In this document: positions 22,121 through 34,487 of the stretch, piece after piece
How positions within the stretch are numbered: the first letter of the stretch is position 1
Layout: each line of letters opens with the position of its first letter
Assembly: GCF_003058325.1 (NCBI RefSeq)
Contig: NZ_CP028843.1
Location: forward strand, 797,501-861,500
DNA from: Methylobacterium currus
GTDB lineage: Bacteria > Pseudomonadota > Alphaproteobacteria > Rhizobiales > Beijerinckiaceae
Reading direction: 5' to 3'
DNA: 64,000 bases
Notes under the pieces: model-generated
Database searches by the model: none
The model's input: only the letters and a program-made list of their open reading frames with translations
What the model was told of the DNA's origin: nothing
Position numbers and translations under genes: made by a program

Positions 22121-22461
22121 GGTTCCGGTTCCTCTTCGGCGTTGTCGTGGGAGGGGTGGGGGTGATCGTGCGGCTCGGTGAGATGGGCGACCATGTTGCG
22201 CAGCACGTCGCGCACGTGATCGTCGTCGATCGCGTAGGCGACGTGCCGGCCGTGGCGGATCGCGCGCAGGATGCGGGCGGTCCGCAGCAGGCGCAGGTGA
22301 TGCGAGGTCAGCGATTGCGACAGGCCGAGGCCCTCGCCGATCTCCCCGACCGTGCGGTCCGCCTCCAGGCAGGCGAGCACGATGCGCAGGCGGTTCGGCT
22401 CGCCGAGGAGCCGAAAGACCTCCGCCACGTCCGCGACCTGCTCCGGGGACAGGAGCCGCAC
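22117..22461 (-). CDS. SmtB/ArsR-type zinc-responsive repressor
   Basis: 114 residues from GTG 22461. Winged-helix ArsR fold: FRLLGEPNRLRIV, then the recognition helix region LGLSQSLTSHHLRLLR. The C-terminal helix reads D-D-H, then His eleven residues on and Glu three further on, reproducing the alpha-5 zinc site of SmtB (D-x-H...H-x2-E). The alpha-3 ELCVCD cysteine motif is replaced by EIGEGL. A His-rich tail follows. GTG 22461 is chosen because GAAGAGAGA precedes it and the operator/promoter lies wholly upstream; the in-frame ATGs at 22497 and 22491 fall inside the operator and would add MSMCSC. It overlaps the metallothionein gene and is expected to repress both until zinc or cadmium binds. 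Confidence 0.9.
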   Translation of the reverse strand: MRLLSPEQVADVAEVFRLLGEPNRLRIVLACLEADRTVGEIGEGLGLSQSLTSHHLRLLRTARILRAIRHGRHVAYAIDDDHVRDVLRNMVAHLTEPHDHPHPSHDNAEEEPEP

Positions 22462-22475
22462 GCCCGTTCTCTCTT

Positions 22476-22503
22476 CAACACATGAACACATGCTCATGTG
22501 TTG
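22476..22503. promoter_or_regulatory. SmtB-type operator, 10-8-10 perfect inverted repeat
   Basis: CAACACATGA (22476-22485) and TCATGTGTTG (22494-22503) are perfect inverted repeats. The left half contains AACACATGAACA, the same string as in the smtO/P operator of Synechococcus as I recall it. It lies directly upstream of the repressor gene and overlaps the predicted promoter, as autoregulation requires. Confidence 0.85.
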
Positions 22504-22524
22504 TGACGCACGGGCAGATGTCAA
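22496..22524 (-). promoter_or_regulatory. Putative smtB-metallothionein promoter
   Basis: On the minus strand a consensus TTGACA (22519-22524) is followed after 17 bases by a weak -10 (ACACAT, 22496-22501) inside the operator. The -35 is convincing, the -10 is not. Confidence 0.5.
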
Positions 22525-22561
22525 GGGCGGCAGGGTCGGCGGGACGCCGGAACCGCGAGGC

Positions 22562-22855
22562 TCAGTCGTCGTCGAGATCGGCCGGCGACCCCGGCGCCAT
22601 CGGGCCGCTCTCCTCGACGTCGTTGTCGTCGAAGAGGCCTGGCGGTCCGTCGAACCCCACGACCCCGTCCGGGTTGTCGGGGGTGACATTCGGGTCGAAG
22701 GCGGGAGGCTGGCCGTCCTGAAGCCGGCGCTCGAGGCGCCGTTCGCGCCGGAGATCGCGCTGCACCGGAACGTCGTCCGATCCCTGCGCGAGCAGGGCGG
22801 AAGCGGATTCGACACAGAGCGCGCCGAGCAGGGCTGCCGCAACCATCGCCCTCAT
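22562..22855 (-). CDS. Small acidic secreted protein of unknown function
   Basis: 97 residues. An N-terminal signal peptide (about 1-22, MRAMVAAALLGALCVESASA) is followed by an Arg/Glu-rich segment (RRERRLERRL) and a C-terminal half rich in Asp, Pro and Gly (FDPNVTPDNPDG, FDDNDVEESG, ending LDDD). The acidic tail could bind divalent metal, which would suit its place just upstream of the smtB-metallothionein operon on the same strand, but there is no homology to support that. ATG 22855 is chosen for the GGGAG upstream and the signal peptide. Confidence 0.65.
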   Translation of the reverse strand: MRAMVAAALLGALCVESASALLAQGSDDVPVQRDLRRERRLERRLQDGQPPAFDPNVTPDNPDGVVGFDGPPGLFDDNDVEESGPMAPGSPADLDDD

Positions 22856-23032
22856 CCCCGACTCCCTGGCTGCCCGGGCGCGCCGCCCCGCAGCCCGCAC
22901 TCTGCCTGGTGGCGGCACGGCCGTCTGCCGCCCCATTCGGTGGTGCCACTGCGGCGCCCGAACGCGATCGACCCCGCGATGCCGTCGGCACCGCGGGGTC
23001 GATGGTGGCGCGTGTCGGAGGCGGAAGCCGGT

Positions 23033-24577
23033 TCAGGCCGCCGCGCGGCCGCGCATCAGGTCGGCCCCGTTGCCGACGACGCGGGTATAGAGCGAGGAAT
23101 AGCCGTCGGCAGCCCTGTCCCAGCCGAACTCGCGGGCCATGGCGTTGCGGCGCATCGCGCCGAGGCGGCGCTTCGAGGCGAAGACGTCGAAGGCGCGGCG
23201 GATCGCGCCGCTCAGGCCCTTGAGCGAGGACTCGCCGAACAGGAAGCCGGTGACGCCGTCCTCGACCGTGTCGGCGAGGCCGCCGGTGCGGTGGGCGATC
23301 GGCAGGGAGCCGAAGCGCTGGGCGTACATCTGGGCGAGGCCGCAGGGCTCGAAGCGCGACGGCATCAGCAGGAAGTCGCTGCCGGCGAACATCCGGTGGG
23401 CGTCGGTCTCCTCGAAGCCGACCCGCACCCCGACCGAGCCGGGATGACGCCGGGCGAGGTCGAGGAAGGCGGCCTCGAAGCGCGGCTCGCCCTGGCCGGT
23501 CACCACGAGCTGGCCGCCCTCGGCGACGATCGATTCGGCGGCGGCGAGCGTCAGGTCGACGCCCTTCTGGTGCACGAGCCGCGACACGATGGCAAAGAGG
23601 GGCCCGCGCGAGACGCCGAGGCCGAAGCGGGTGCGCACCGCGTCGGCATTGGCGCGCTTGCCCTTCCAGTCATCGGGCTCGAAGCGGGTGGCGAGGTGCG
23701 GATCGGTGCGGGGATCCCAGCTCTCGTCGATGCCGTTGAGGATGCCGGCGAGCCGGCCCTGGTGGGCGCGGGTGCGCAGGAGCCCGTCGAGGCCGCAGCC
23801 GAATTCCGGCGTGGTGATCTCGTGGGCGTAGGTCTCGCTCACCGTGGTGACGTGCGAGGCGTAGAACAGGCCGGCCTTCAGGAAGGACAGCTTGCCGTAG
23901 AACTCGACCCCGTCGATCTGGAAGGCGCTCTCCGGCACGCCGAGGCGGCCGAGATTCTCCCACGAGAACAGGCCCTGATAGGCGAGGTTGTGGATGGTGA
24001 GCACGCTCGGCACGCGCTGGCCGCGCCAGGCCAGGTAGGCCGGGGCGAGCGCCGTCTGCCAGTCGTTGAGGTGCAGCAGGTCGGCGCGCCATTCGGGATC
24101 GATCCCCTGCGCGATCTCCGCCGCGGCGAGGCTGAGGCGACCGAAGCGCAGGTCGTTGTCCGGGAAATCGATGCCCTGGTCGCCGTAGGGCGAGCCGTCG
24201 CGCTCGTAGAGGGCCGAGCAGAGGATGACGTAGACCGGCAGGCCGTCGCCGGTCTCGATCAGGCCGAGGTCGCAGGGAGGCATGTCGGCGCTGCCGGCGA
24301 GATGCGCGACCACCATGATCTCGGGGTGGCGGTCGACGACCTGGCGGTAGCCCGGAATCAGGATGCGGACGTCGTAGTGCTGGCGCAGGGCCCGGGGCAG
24401 GGAGGCCGCGACCTCGCCGAGGCCGCCGGTCTTCACGAAATCGGCCATCTCCGGCGTGGCATAGAGGATCCGCGGCTTGAGCGAGCCGCGCAACGCCTCG
24501 ACGGCTCCCCTGGGGGAACTGTCTGACGGCAGAGTCGGCGCCTGTGAAGCCGACCGTGCCGACGCCGGAAATGTCAT
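23033..24577 (-). CDS. glgA: Glycogen synthase
   Basis: 514 residues from ATG 24577. Transfers glucose from ADP-glucose to growing alpha-1,4-glucan. GT5 features: the N-terminal KTGGLGEV substrate loop, LHLNDWQTALAPAYL, and the C-terminal GT-B half with SRLVHQKGVDL, PSRFEPCGLAQMYA and the HRTGGLADTV loop. It has about 35 residues more than Escherichia coli GlgA at the N-terminus, Ser/Pro-rich and probably dispensable, so the true start could be further in. It lies downstream of the GH13 gene on the same strand with a 205-base gap that holds an inverted repeat. Confidence 0.95.
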   Translation of the reverse strand: MTFPASARSASQAPTLPSDSSPRGAVEALRGSLKPRILYATPEMADFVKTGGLGEVAASLPRALRQHYDVRILIPGYRQVVDRHPEIMVVAHLAGSADMPPCDLGLIETGDGLPVYVILCSALYERDGSPYGDQGIDFPDNDLRFGRLSLAAAEIAQGIDPEWRADLLHLNDWQTALAPAYLAWRGQRVPSVLTIHNLAYQGLFSWENLGRLGVPESAFQIDGVEFYGKLSFLKAGLFYASHVTTVSETYAHEITTPEFGCGLDGLLRTRAHQGRLAGILNGIDESWDPRTDPHLATRFEPDDWKGKRANADAVRTRFGLGVSRGPLFAIVSRLVHQKGVDLTLAAAESIVAEGGQLVVTGQGEPRFEAAFLDLARRHPGSVGVRVGFEETDAHRMFAGSDFLLMPSRFEPCGLAQMYAQRFGSLPIAHRTGGLADTVEDGVTGFLFGESSLKGLSGAIRRAFDVFASKRRLGAMRRNAMAREFGWDRAADGYSSLYTRVVGNGADLMRGRAAA

Positions 24578-24698
24578 GAAGAGCCCCCACGCCGCGAGCC
24601 GGACGGACTGCGATCGGACGATGCCGCGGCGTACTGCCACGACAACGCGCCATTCCTGCCCTGGTTCCAGTGCACTGCACAATATCAGGATCGACGGG

Positions 24699-24751
24699 AT
24701 CGGCAAGACAAAAGAGATTAACAGAAAGAAAAAATGCCGTCTCTTGCCGAT
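24699..24751. other. Long inverted repeat upstream of glgA
   Basis: ATCGGCAAGA (24699-24708) and TCTTGCCGAT (24742-24751) pair perfectly around 33 bases that are strikingly A-rich on the plus strand. It lies between the GH13 stop and glgA start on the shared strand. It could be an intercistronic terminator, an attenuator or an operator. Confidence 0.5.
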
Positions 24752-24782
24752 TCCCGAAGCTGCGCCGTGCCCTGTACGGAGC

Positions 24783-26453
<1,671 letters not shown>

Positions 26454-27163
26454 GCTGGGCTCCTGAGCAGGTTTCGCGGCGAGGACCGCCGGTTTCGGGA
26501 CGATCGGCGGCACGAGGAATGTCCGATCGGCGCCGGAGGGCGCCGCCAAGCCGGGCGAGCGAGCCGGGCGAGGCCGGCACTGGGCTTGAGCGGCCGGGCG
26601 GCCGCCCTTATATGAGCGCCCGCGGCGTGGGGCGCCCCGCAGGGAAGCCGTCTCGCCGCATCCGGTTCCCGCCTTCCCGCGCGCGGAACCCAAAGCGTGG
26701 CCCGCCAGCATCACCGGTGGCCACGACATCATCATGACGTCGTCGGCAGGGAGGGAGGCGCAGCCGCGCCCATGCCGGCACGATCCGCGGCCGATCCGCC
26801 GGAAGAGCGACGCGCCGCGACCGGAAGGTCAGGCTCCGGAAGGTCAGGCTCTTGGCATAACCCTGCCCTAACGGTTATTCCTTCCCCAAGGGCATTGCCT
26901 AACCCGAAGGTCCGGCCTGCGGGTGGCCTCGAAAGCGTTCACACTCGCTTCAGGCCGCTTCGCCAAAATCAAGTCTCGTTTCCATGAGACGTGTCGGGGC
27001 AGCAACACGTGCCGTCCCGCGTGCTCAAGCTTAGTCTCGGCGTCTCGACATCGCCGTCCCACAGCCACACGATGCTGCCGTGGCCGAAGGTTTGCTGCAC
27101 AGCACGCGACGTGAGATCGCGCTGCAGCACCGTAAGACCTGCGGCAGGGAAGGGGGTTCCAAG
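26454..27163. other. 710-base divergent spacer between the GH13 gene and glgP
   Basis: No convincing gene. The left 250 bases are GC-rich; the part from 26850 to 27060 is less so and is the likely site of the glgP promoter, but I cannot fix -35/-10 boxes. It contains a 15-bp tandem duplication (26821-26850) and a short inverted repeat ACGTGT/ACACGT near 26990-27010. An in-frame GTG at 27080 could extend glgP by 28 codons. Confidence 0.4.
26821..26850. repeat. 15-bp tandem duplication
   Basis: CCGGAAGGTCAGGCT occurs twice back to back (26821-26835 and 26836-26850) upstream of glgP. Confidence 0.9.
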
Positions 27164-29698
<2,535 letters not shown>

Positions 29699-29724
29699 GA
29701 ACGCCCGACCGTGTGATGGAAAAC

Positions 29725-29754
29725 AAAGCCCCGCGGTGCGAGCCGCGGGGCTTT
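29725..29754 (+). terminator. Rho-independent terminator of glgP
   Basis: 12-bp perfect stem (29725-29736 with 29743-29754), loop TGCGAG; the right arm ends in CTTT followed by CTCGTC. Confidence 0.85.
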
Positions 29755-29789
29755 CTCGTCAGAGGACAATGATATCGTCCAGTCGACAA

Positions 29790-29847
29790 CCTCATCCTGA
29801 GGTGCGGGCGATCGAAGATCGCACCGCAATGAGCCTCGAAGGAGGGC
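29790..29847. repeat. Dispersed palindromic intergenic repeat (CTCATCCTGAGG type)
   Basis: CCTCATCCTGAGG at 29790-29802 and CCTCGAAGGAGG at 29834-29845 frame a GCGATCGAAGATCGC hairpin. This layout matches a short intergenic repeat I recognise from Rhizobiales genomes, typically placed at gene ends. Copy number here cannot be assessed. Confidence 0.6.
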
Positions 29848-29971
29848 TCCCGTACTCTCTGACAGATCTGGAAGTCTTCTTCGAGGTCAGCCGATCTCTG
29901 ATCGACTGACATCTCAGGGCGAGGTCCCAGATGGGACGAGTGGAAAAAGCGTCGGGGACACCAGCGCTCGA

Positions 29972-31531
29972 TCACGCCGCCGGAATATACTGATACGTCC
30001 AGGTCTCGCTCAGGGTCTCGTCGCCCCGGCGCAGGAACAGCCGCAGCTCCACCGGCTCCGCGCCCGTTACCGCGAGGTCGAACTCGGCCCGCCAGTGGCC
30101 CGGCACGTCGTCCGGCACCGCCTCGGTGCGGGCGAGCGGGAAGGTGCCGCGGGACGCGGTCAGCACCGGCTCGGGCTTCACCCCGGCAGGCAGCCGGCCC
30201 AGGGGCTCGCCGAGGAATTCCACCACGAACTTGCGCACGCCCTTCGGCCGGTCGGTGCCGGCCTGGCCGCCATTGCCCTCCCGGGTGGCGACGCAGCGCG
30301 CGAGGTTGCTCGGATAGGGCTCGTCCGCAACCCAATGCAGGCGATAGGCGAGGTCGTGCGAGGATCCGGCGCGGGCCGGTTCGGCCGGCACCCACATCGC
30401 CACCACGTTGTCGTGGATCTCGTCGTCGGTGGCGTTCTCGACCAGCTGCACGCTGCCCTTGCCCCAGTCGCCGAGCGGCTCGACCCAGAGCGAGGGCCGG
30501 CGGTCGTAGTAGACGCCGTCCTGGTAGTGGTCGAACAGCCGGTCGCGCTGCATCAGCCCGAAGCCGCGCGGGCGCTCGTCGGAGAAGGCCGAGACCATGG
30601 TGCGGGGCGGGTTGCGCAGAGGGCGCCAAATCCGCTCGCCGGTGCCGGTCCAGAGCGCGAGGCCGTCGGAATCGTGCACCTCCGGACGCCAGTCGGTCGC
30701 CGTCGGCTTGGCGGTTTCGGAGAACCAGTACATCGAGGTCAGGGGCGCCAGGCCGAAGCGGCCGACATCCTTGCGCATGTGCAGGCTCGCCTCGATGTCC
30801 ATCACCACCGACTTGGTGCGGCGCATGCGGAACCGGTAGGCGCCGGCCGCCGAGGGGCCGTCGAGGAGCGCCAGCACCGTGACGGTGTCGGAATCCGGCG
30901 CCGGGGTCTCGAACCAGACATGGGTGAAGTCCGGGAATTCCTCCGGCCGGTCCGGCATCACCGTGTCGAGGGCGAGCCCGCGGGCCGACAGGCCGTATTG
31001 GTACAGCTCGCCGATCGCCCGGAAATACGAGGCGCCGAGGAACGCCACCCAGTCGTTGCGGCGCCAGTCGAGCGGGCCGCCGCGGCTTTCCTGGAAGCGG
31101 AACCCCGCGAAGCCCGGATTCGGCGGCAGGCGCCGGGCCGGCGAGTCCGCCGGCATCTCGAAGGCCGCCGGATCGTAGATGATCTCGCGCGCCTGCCCGC
31201 CCTCGACCACGTGCATCCGCACCGGCTTCTGGAAGTAGCGGCCGAGATGGAAGAAGGTGACCGGGAAGGCGCTCGGGCCCTCGGCCCACAGCGCGTGGTC
31301 GGGCTTGTATTTCAGCTTGCCGTGGGCGTCGTAGTCGATCGCCTGGAGCACGTCGCGGTCGGGGATCGCCGGCGGGGCGTAAGCGCGGCCGGCCAGCTCC
31401 CGCACCCGGGCCTTGAGGGCATCGAAGCCGAAGGCCTCGGGCCTGCCCAATGGCAGCTCGGCGGACAGCACCTCGGGGCCGGAGCCGAGCAGGAGCGCGG
31501 CGCCGGCAAGCAGCGTACGGCGGTCGATCAT
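29972..31531 (-). CDS. opgD: Periplasmic glucan biosynthesis protein OpgD/MdoD
   Basis: 519 residues. OpgG/OpgD family proteins shape osmoregulated periplasmic glucans. A Tat-like leader (DRRTLLAGAALLL) suggests folded export, as for OpgD. The conserved start of the mature domain (FGFDALKARVRELAGRAY), the FHLGRYFQKPV region, SMYWFSE and the RPSLWVEPLGDWGKGSVQLVE block fit the family; the length matches. TAAGGGCG upstream, partly made by the stop of the small membrane protein gene, provides the ribosome site. No opgH glucosyltransferase lies in the window. Confidence 0.92.
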   Translation of the reverse strand: MIDRRTLLAGAALLLGSGPEVLSAELPLGRPEAFGFDALKARVRELAGRAYAPPAIPDRDVLQAIDYDAHGKLKYKPDHALWAEGPSAFPVTFFHLGRYFQKPVRMHVVEGGQAREIIYDPAAFEMPADSPARRLPPNPGFAGFRFQESRGGPLDWRRNDWVAFLGASYFRAIGELYQYGLSARGLALDTVMPDRPEEFPDFTHVWFETPAPDSDTVTVLALLDGPSAAGAYRFRMRRTKSVVMDIEASLHMRKDVGRFGLAPLTSMYWFSETAKPTATDWRPEVHDSDGLALWTGTGERIWRPLRNPPRTMVSAFSDERPRGFGLMQRDRLFDHYQDGVYYDRRPSLWVEPLGDWGKGSVQLVENATDDEIHDNVVAMWVPAEPARAGSSHDLAYRLHWVADEPYPSNLARCVATREGNGGQAGTDRPKGVRKFVVEFLGEPLGRLPAGVKPEPVLTASRGTFPLARTEAVPDDVPGHWRAEFDLAVTGAEPVELRLFLRRGDETLSETWTYQYIPAA

Positions 31532-31542
31532 CGCAGGCGCCC

Positions 31543-31776
31543 TTAGCGGATCGGCTCGATGCTGGTGGCCCGGCGCCAGAGCTGGACCATGATGTACAGA
31601 GCGCAGAGGCTGAACAGCACCATCAGCACGTGGCCGATCGTGTCGCCGAGCTCGAAGATGCCGGCCAGGGCCCAGCCCGCCGCGATCGCCACCGCGAACA
31701 CCTCGACGCCGACCAGCACCATGATGCTGAGGATGGTGACGAGGCTGCGGGTCTTGAGGGAACCTGATGCGGGCAC
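31543..31776 (-). CDS. Small two-helix membrane protein
   Basis: 77 residues from GTG 31776 with AAGGATCAGG upstream. Two hydrophobic helices (about 13-38 and 46-66) are separated by a short acidic loop (FELGDT). It lies 11 bases before opgD on the same strand and its end contributes the opgD ribosome site, so cotranscription is likely. No recognised family. Confidence 0.75.
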   Translation of the reverse strand: MPASGSLKTRSLVTILSIMVLVGVEVFAVAIAAGWALAGIFELGDTIGHVLMVLFSLCALYIMVQLWRRATSIEPIR

Positions 31777-31911
31777 GCGGCCTGATCCTTGTCCTGATGG
31801 CGGGGCGACGGGCGACAGGGCGCCTATCGTTTCATGGCTGCGGGGACTAGCCTGAACCGGAGGGCCGGCGCAACCGCGCGGGCCCGTTCCGCCCCATCAT
31901 CCCTTGGTGAG

Positions 31912-33510
31912 ATGCCCGAGACTCCCGTCTTCTCCCGCGCCGCCTGCGCGGCTCCCCACCACCTCGCCGCCGAGGCCGGCCGGGCGATCCTCGAAGAGGG
32001 CGGCAACGCCGTCGAGGCGATGCTCGCCATGGCGGCGACCATCGCGGTGGTCTACCCCCACATGAACGGCATCGGCGGCGACGGCTTCTGGCTGATCCGC
32101 GGCCCGAACGGCGTGGTGCGGACGATCGAGGCCTGCGGCCCGGCCGGCAGCCTGGCGACGATCCGGCGCTACCGCGACAAGGGCTTCGAGGCGATCCCGG
32201 AGCGCGGGCCCGACGCCGCCCTGACGGTGGCCGGCGCCATCGGCGGCTGGGCGCTCGCCCACGGCATCGCCCGCGACCTCGGCGGGCGCCTGCCCCTCGC
32301 CCTGCTCCTCTCCGACGCGGTCCGGCACGGCCGCGAGGGCGTCCCGGTGTCTCCGTCCGAGGCGCGCTACGTTCCGAAGGAACTCGACACGCTCCACGAC
32401 CAGCCGGGTTTCCGCGAGACCTTCCTCGTCGACGGCAAGCCGCCGAAGGCCGGGACGAAGCGGGCGCTGCCGGCTCTGGCCGCCACCCTGGAGCAGCTCG
32501 GCCATGCCGGGCTGGAGGATTTCTACCGCGGCGATGTCGGCCGCGAGGTCGCCGCCGATCTCGAACGGGCCGGCAGCCCGGTCACCCGCGGCGACATGGA
32601 GCGCTTCCGGGCGGTGTCGCGGGCGCCGCTCGCGCTGAAGCTGTCGGGCGCCACGGTCTACAATTGTCCGCCGCCGAGCCAGGGCCTCGCCGCCCTGATG
32701 ATTCTCGGCCTCTACGAGCGGCTGGGGCAGATCCGCCCCGAGACGGCGGCCCACTCCCATGGCCTGATCGAGGCGACGAAGCGCGCCTTCCGGGTCCGCG
32801 ACGCGGTCGTGACCGATTTCGACCGCCTGCGCCACGACCCCGCGAGCTTCCTCGCGCCGGAGCGCCTGGAGGCGGAGGCCGCGGCGATCCGCATGGACCG
32901 GGCCTCGCCGTACCCGGTGCGCCCGGTCGGCGACGGCGACACGGTGTGGATGGGGGCGATCGACCAGAACGGCGTCGCGGTCTCCTACATCCAGTCGGTC
33001 TACTGGGAGTTCGGCTCCGGCCTCGTCCTGCCGGGCACCGGCATCACCTGGCAGAATCGCGGCCTCGCCTTCTCCCTCGATCCGAAGGTGGTCAACCCGC
33101 TGGAGCCGGGGCGGCGGCCGTTCCACACCCTCAACCCGGCCCTTGCCGTCCTCGCCGACGGGCGGGTGATGTCCTATGGCAGCATGGGCGGCGACGGGCA
33201 GCCGCAATTCCAGGCCCAGGTGTTCACCCGCTACGCCACCTACGGGATGGGCGTCGCCGAGGCGGTGGACGCCCCGCGCTTCCTGTTCGGCCGCACCTGG
33301 GGCGCCGAGTCGATGACCGTGAAGGTCGAGGATCGGTTCGACTCGTCCTGCATCGCGGCGCTCTCGCGGATGGGGCACGAGGTCGAGGAGCTGGGTGGCG
33401 CCTATAGCGACTCGCTGGGTCACGCCGGCCTCCTGGTGCGCCACCCGGGCAACGGGCGGGTCGAGGCGACGCATGATCCACGCTCGGATGGCGGGGCGGC
33501 TGGGATCTAG
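31912..33510 (+). CDS. Gamma-glutamyltransferase family enzyme (possibly oxamate amidohydrolase-like)
   Basis: 532 residues from ATG 31912. An Ntn-hydrolase proenzyme: self-cleavage is expected before Thr344 in GDGDTVWMGAID, giving large and small subunits. Other family blocks are GGNAVEAMLAMAATIAVVYPH, GIGGDGFWLI and, in the small subunit, GSMGGDGQPQFQ. The D-T-V-W motif resembles the HpxW oxamate amidohydrolase branch more than classical GGT (HTTH). There is no obvious signal peptide, unlike periplasmic GGT. A longer frame from 31834 exists but adds only a basic leader. No purine or allantoin genes are nearby, so the substrate stays open. Confidence 0.85.
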   Translation: MPETPVFSRAACAAPHHLAAEAGRAILEEGGNAVEAMLAMAATIAVVYPHMNGIGGDGFWLIRGPNGVVRTIEACGPAGSLATIRRYRDKGFEAIPERGPDAALTVAGAIGGWALAHGIARDLGGRLPLALLLSDAVRHGREGVPVSPSEARYVPKELDTLHDQPGFRETFLVDGKPPKAGTKRALPALAATLEQLGHAGLEDFYRGDVGREVAADLERAGSPVTRGDMERFRAVSRAPLALKLSGATVYNCPPPSQGLAALMILGLYERLGQIRPETAAHSHGLIEATKRAFRVRDAVVTDFDRLRHDPASFLAPERLEAEAAAIRMDRASPYPVRPVGDGDTVWMGAIDQNGVAVSYIQSVYWEFGSGLVLPGTGITWQNRGLAFSLDPKVVNPLEPGRRPFHTLNPALAVLADGRVMSYGSMGGDGQPQFQAQVFTRYATYGMGVAEAVDAPRFLFGRTWGAESMTVKVEDRFDSSCIAALSRMGHEVEELGGAYSDSLGHAGLLVRHPGNGRVEATHDPRSDGGAAGI

Positions 33511-33511
33511 C

Positions 33512-34321
33512 TCAGTTCCGGGGCTTCACCGCCTCGAAGGACAGCATCTGCAACCTGGCCGTCGCGGGGGCGCCGAGCGTCCCGCGAAGCCGGCGCTCCA
33601 ACTCCGAGACCAGCGGTTCCGGTTCGATCCCGCGCTCGCGCAGGAGCACGGCGGTCGGGTTGCCGCGCAGCAGGCCGGCGGCGAACAGCCCGACATCCGG
33701 CACCGGCGCGTCGAGGCGGATCGCCTCGGCGCGAAAGCCCGAGAAACCGGCCGCCTCCGCCAGCGCCCGGACCTCGTCGAGGCTCGTCATGCCGTAGGCG
33801 AGGCCGAAGACCCCGGTTTCGCCGGTCGCCTCGACGACGAGATCGGCCGCGACCCGCGCGTAGGGGTTGGCCTCCCGCACATCCCAGGTGGTGAACAGGA
33901 ACCGCCCGCCGGGGCGGAGCACCCGCGCCGCCTCCCGCATCGCACCGGCACGGTCGGGGAAGAACATCACGCCGAACTGGCAGAGGACGAGGTCGAAGGC
34001 GGCCTCCGCGAAGGGCAGCGCCTGGGCATCGGCCGGGCGCAGGTCGACAGCCGTGCCGGCAGGCAGGCGCTCGGCGGCGAGGGCCAGCATCGCCGGGGCG
34101 AGGTCGGTGGCGGTGATCGCGGTCCCGGCCGGCAGGGACGCCGCGAGGAGCCGGGTCACCTGCCCGGTGCCGGCGGCGGTCTCGAGCAGACGCGTCGGAG
34201 CGAGGGCGGCGACTCGGGCCGCCGTCACCGCGGCGGCCGGCCCGAACATCACCGGCGCCATTCCGCGTTCGTAGAAATCCGGAATCGCGCCGCCGAAATC
34301 GCGCCGAAGGCCTTCGCTCAT
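33512..34321 (-). CDS. Class I SAM-dependent methyltransferase (Methyltransf_11 type)
   Basis: 269 residues. The SAM-binding core is clear: LLETAAGTGQVTRLLA (motif I), ITATDLAPAML, the acidic DAQALPF, and FDLVLCQFGVMFFPDRAGAM. It closely resembles UbiE/COQ5-like small-molecule methyltransferases of unknown substrate. Start 34321 follows GGAGAGGA. It ends one base from the convergent GGT-family stop. Confidence 0.88.
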   Translation of the reverse strand: MSEGLRRDFGGAIPDFYERGMAPVMFGPAAAVTAARVAALAPTRLLETAAGTGQVTRLLAASLPAGTAITATDLAPAMLALAAERLPAGTAVDLRPADAQALPFAEAAFDLVLCQFGVMFFPDRAGAMREAARVLRPGGRFLFTTWDVREANPYARVAADLVVEATGETGVFGLAYGMTSLDEVRALAEAAGFSGFRAEAIRLDAPVPDVGLFAAGLLRGNPTAVLLRERGIEPEPLVSELERRLRGTLGAPATARLQMLSFEAVKPRN

Positions 34322-34428
34322 CGCGTCGTCCTCTCCACCCTGCATTGGAGAGTATCTGTCCAATAAGGCGGGGCAGAGACGTCAGGACGTTACAGGCGGT
34401 GACCTGTGCTGCCGCAGCCGTAGGACGT

Positions 34429-34466
34429 GAGAAGGGCTCGACGCCTCGCGGCATCGAGCCCTTCTC
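34429..34466 (-). terminator. Terminator hairpin downstream of regA
   Basis: 13-bp perfect stem (34429-34441 with 34454-34466) and a 12-base loop, 22 bases after the regA stop. No strong T-run follows on the minus strand. Confidence 0.65.
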
Positions 34467-34487
34467 CAATCCGCACGATCTCGTCCT

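Noticed and set aside
18273..22181. A 1302-codon plus-strand frame opposite the transporter-kinase
   Set aside because: Antisense artefact of the same kind; no domain, and the opposite strand encodes a complete kinase fusion.
26950..27060. Possible riboswitch upstream of glgP, based on short inverted repeats
   Set aside because: The repeats are only six bases and no known riboswitch core could be matched.
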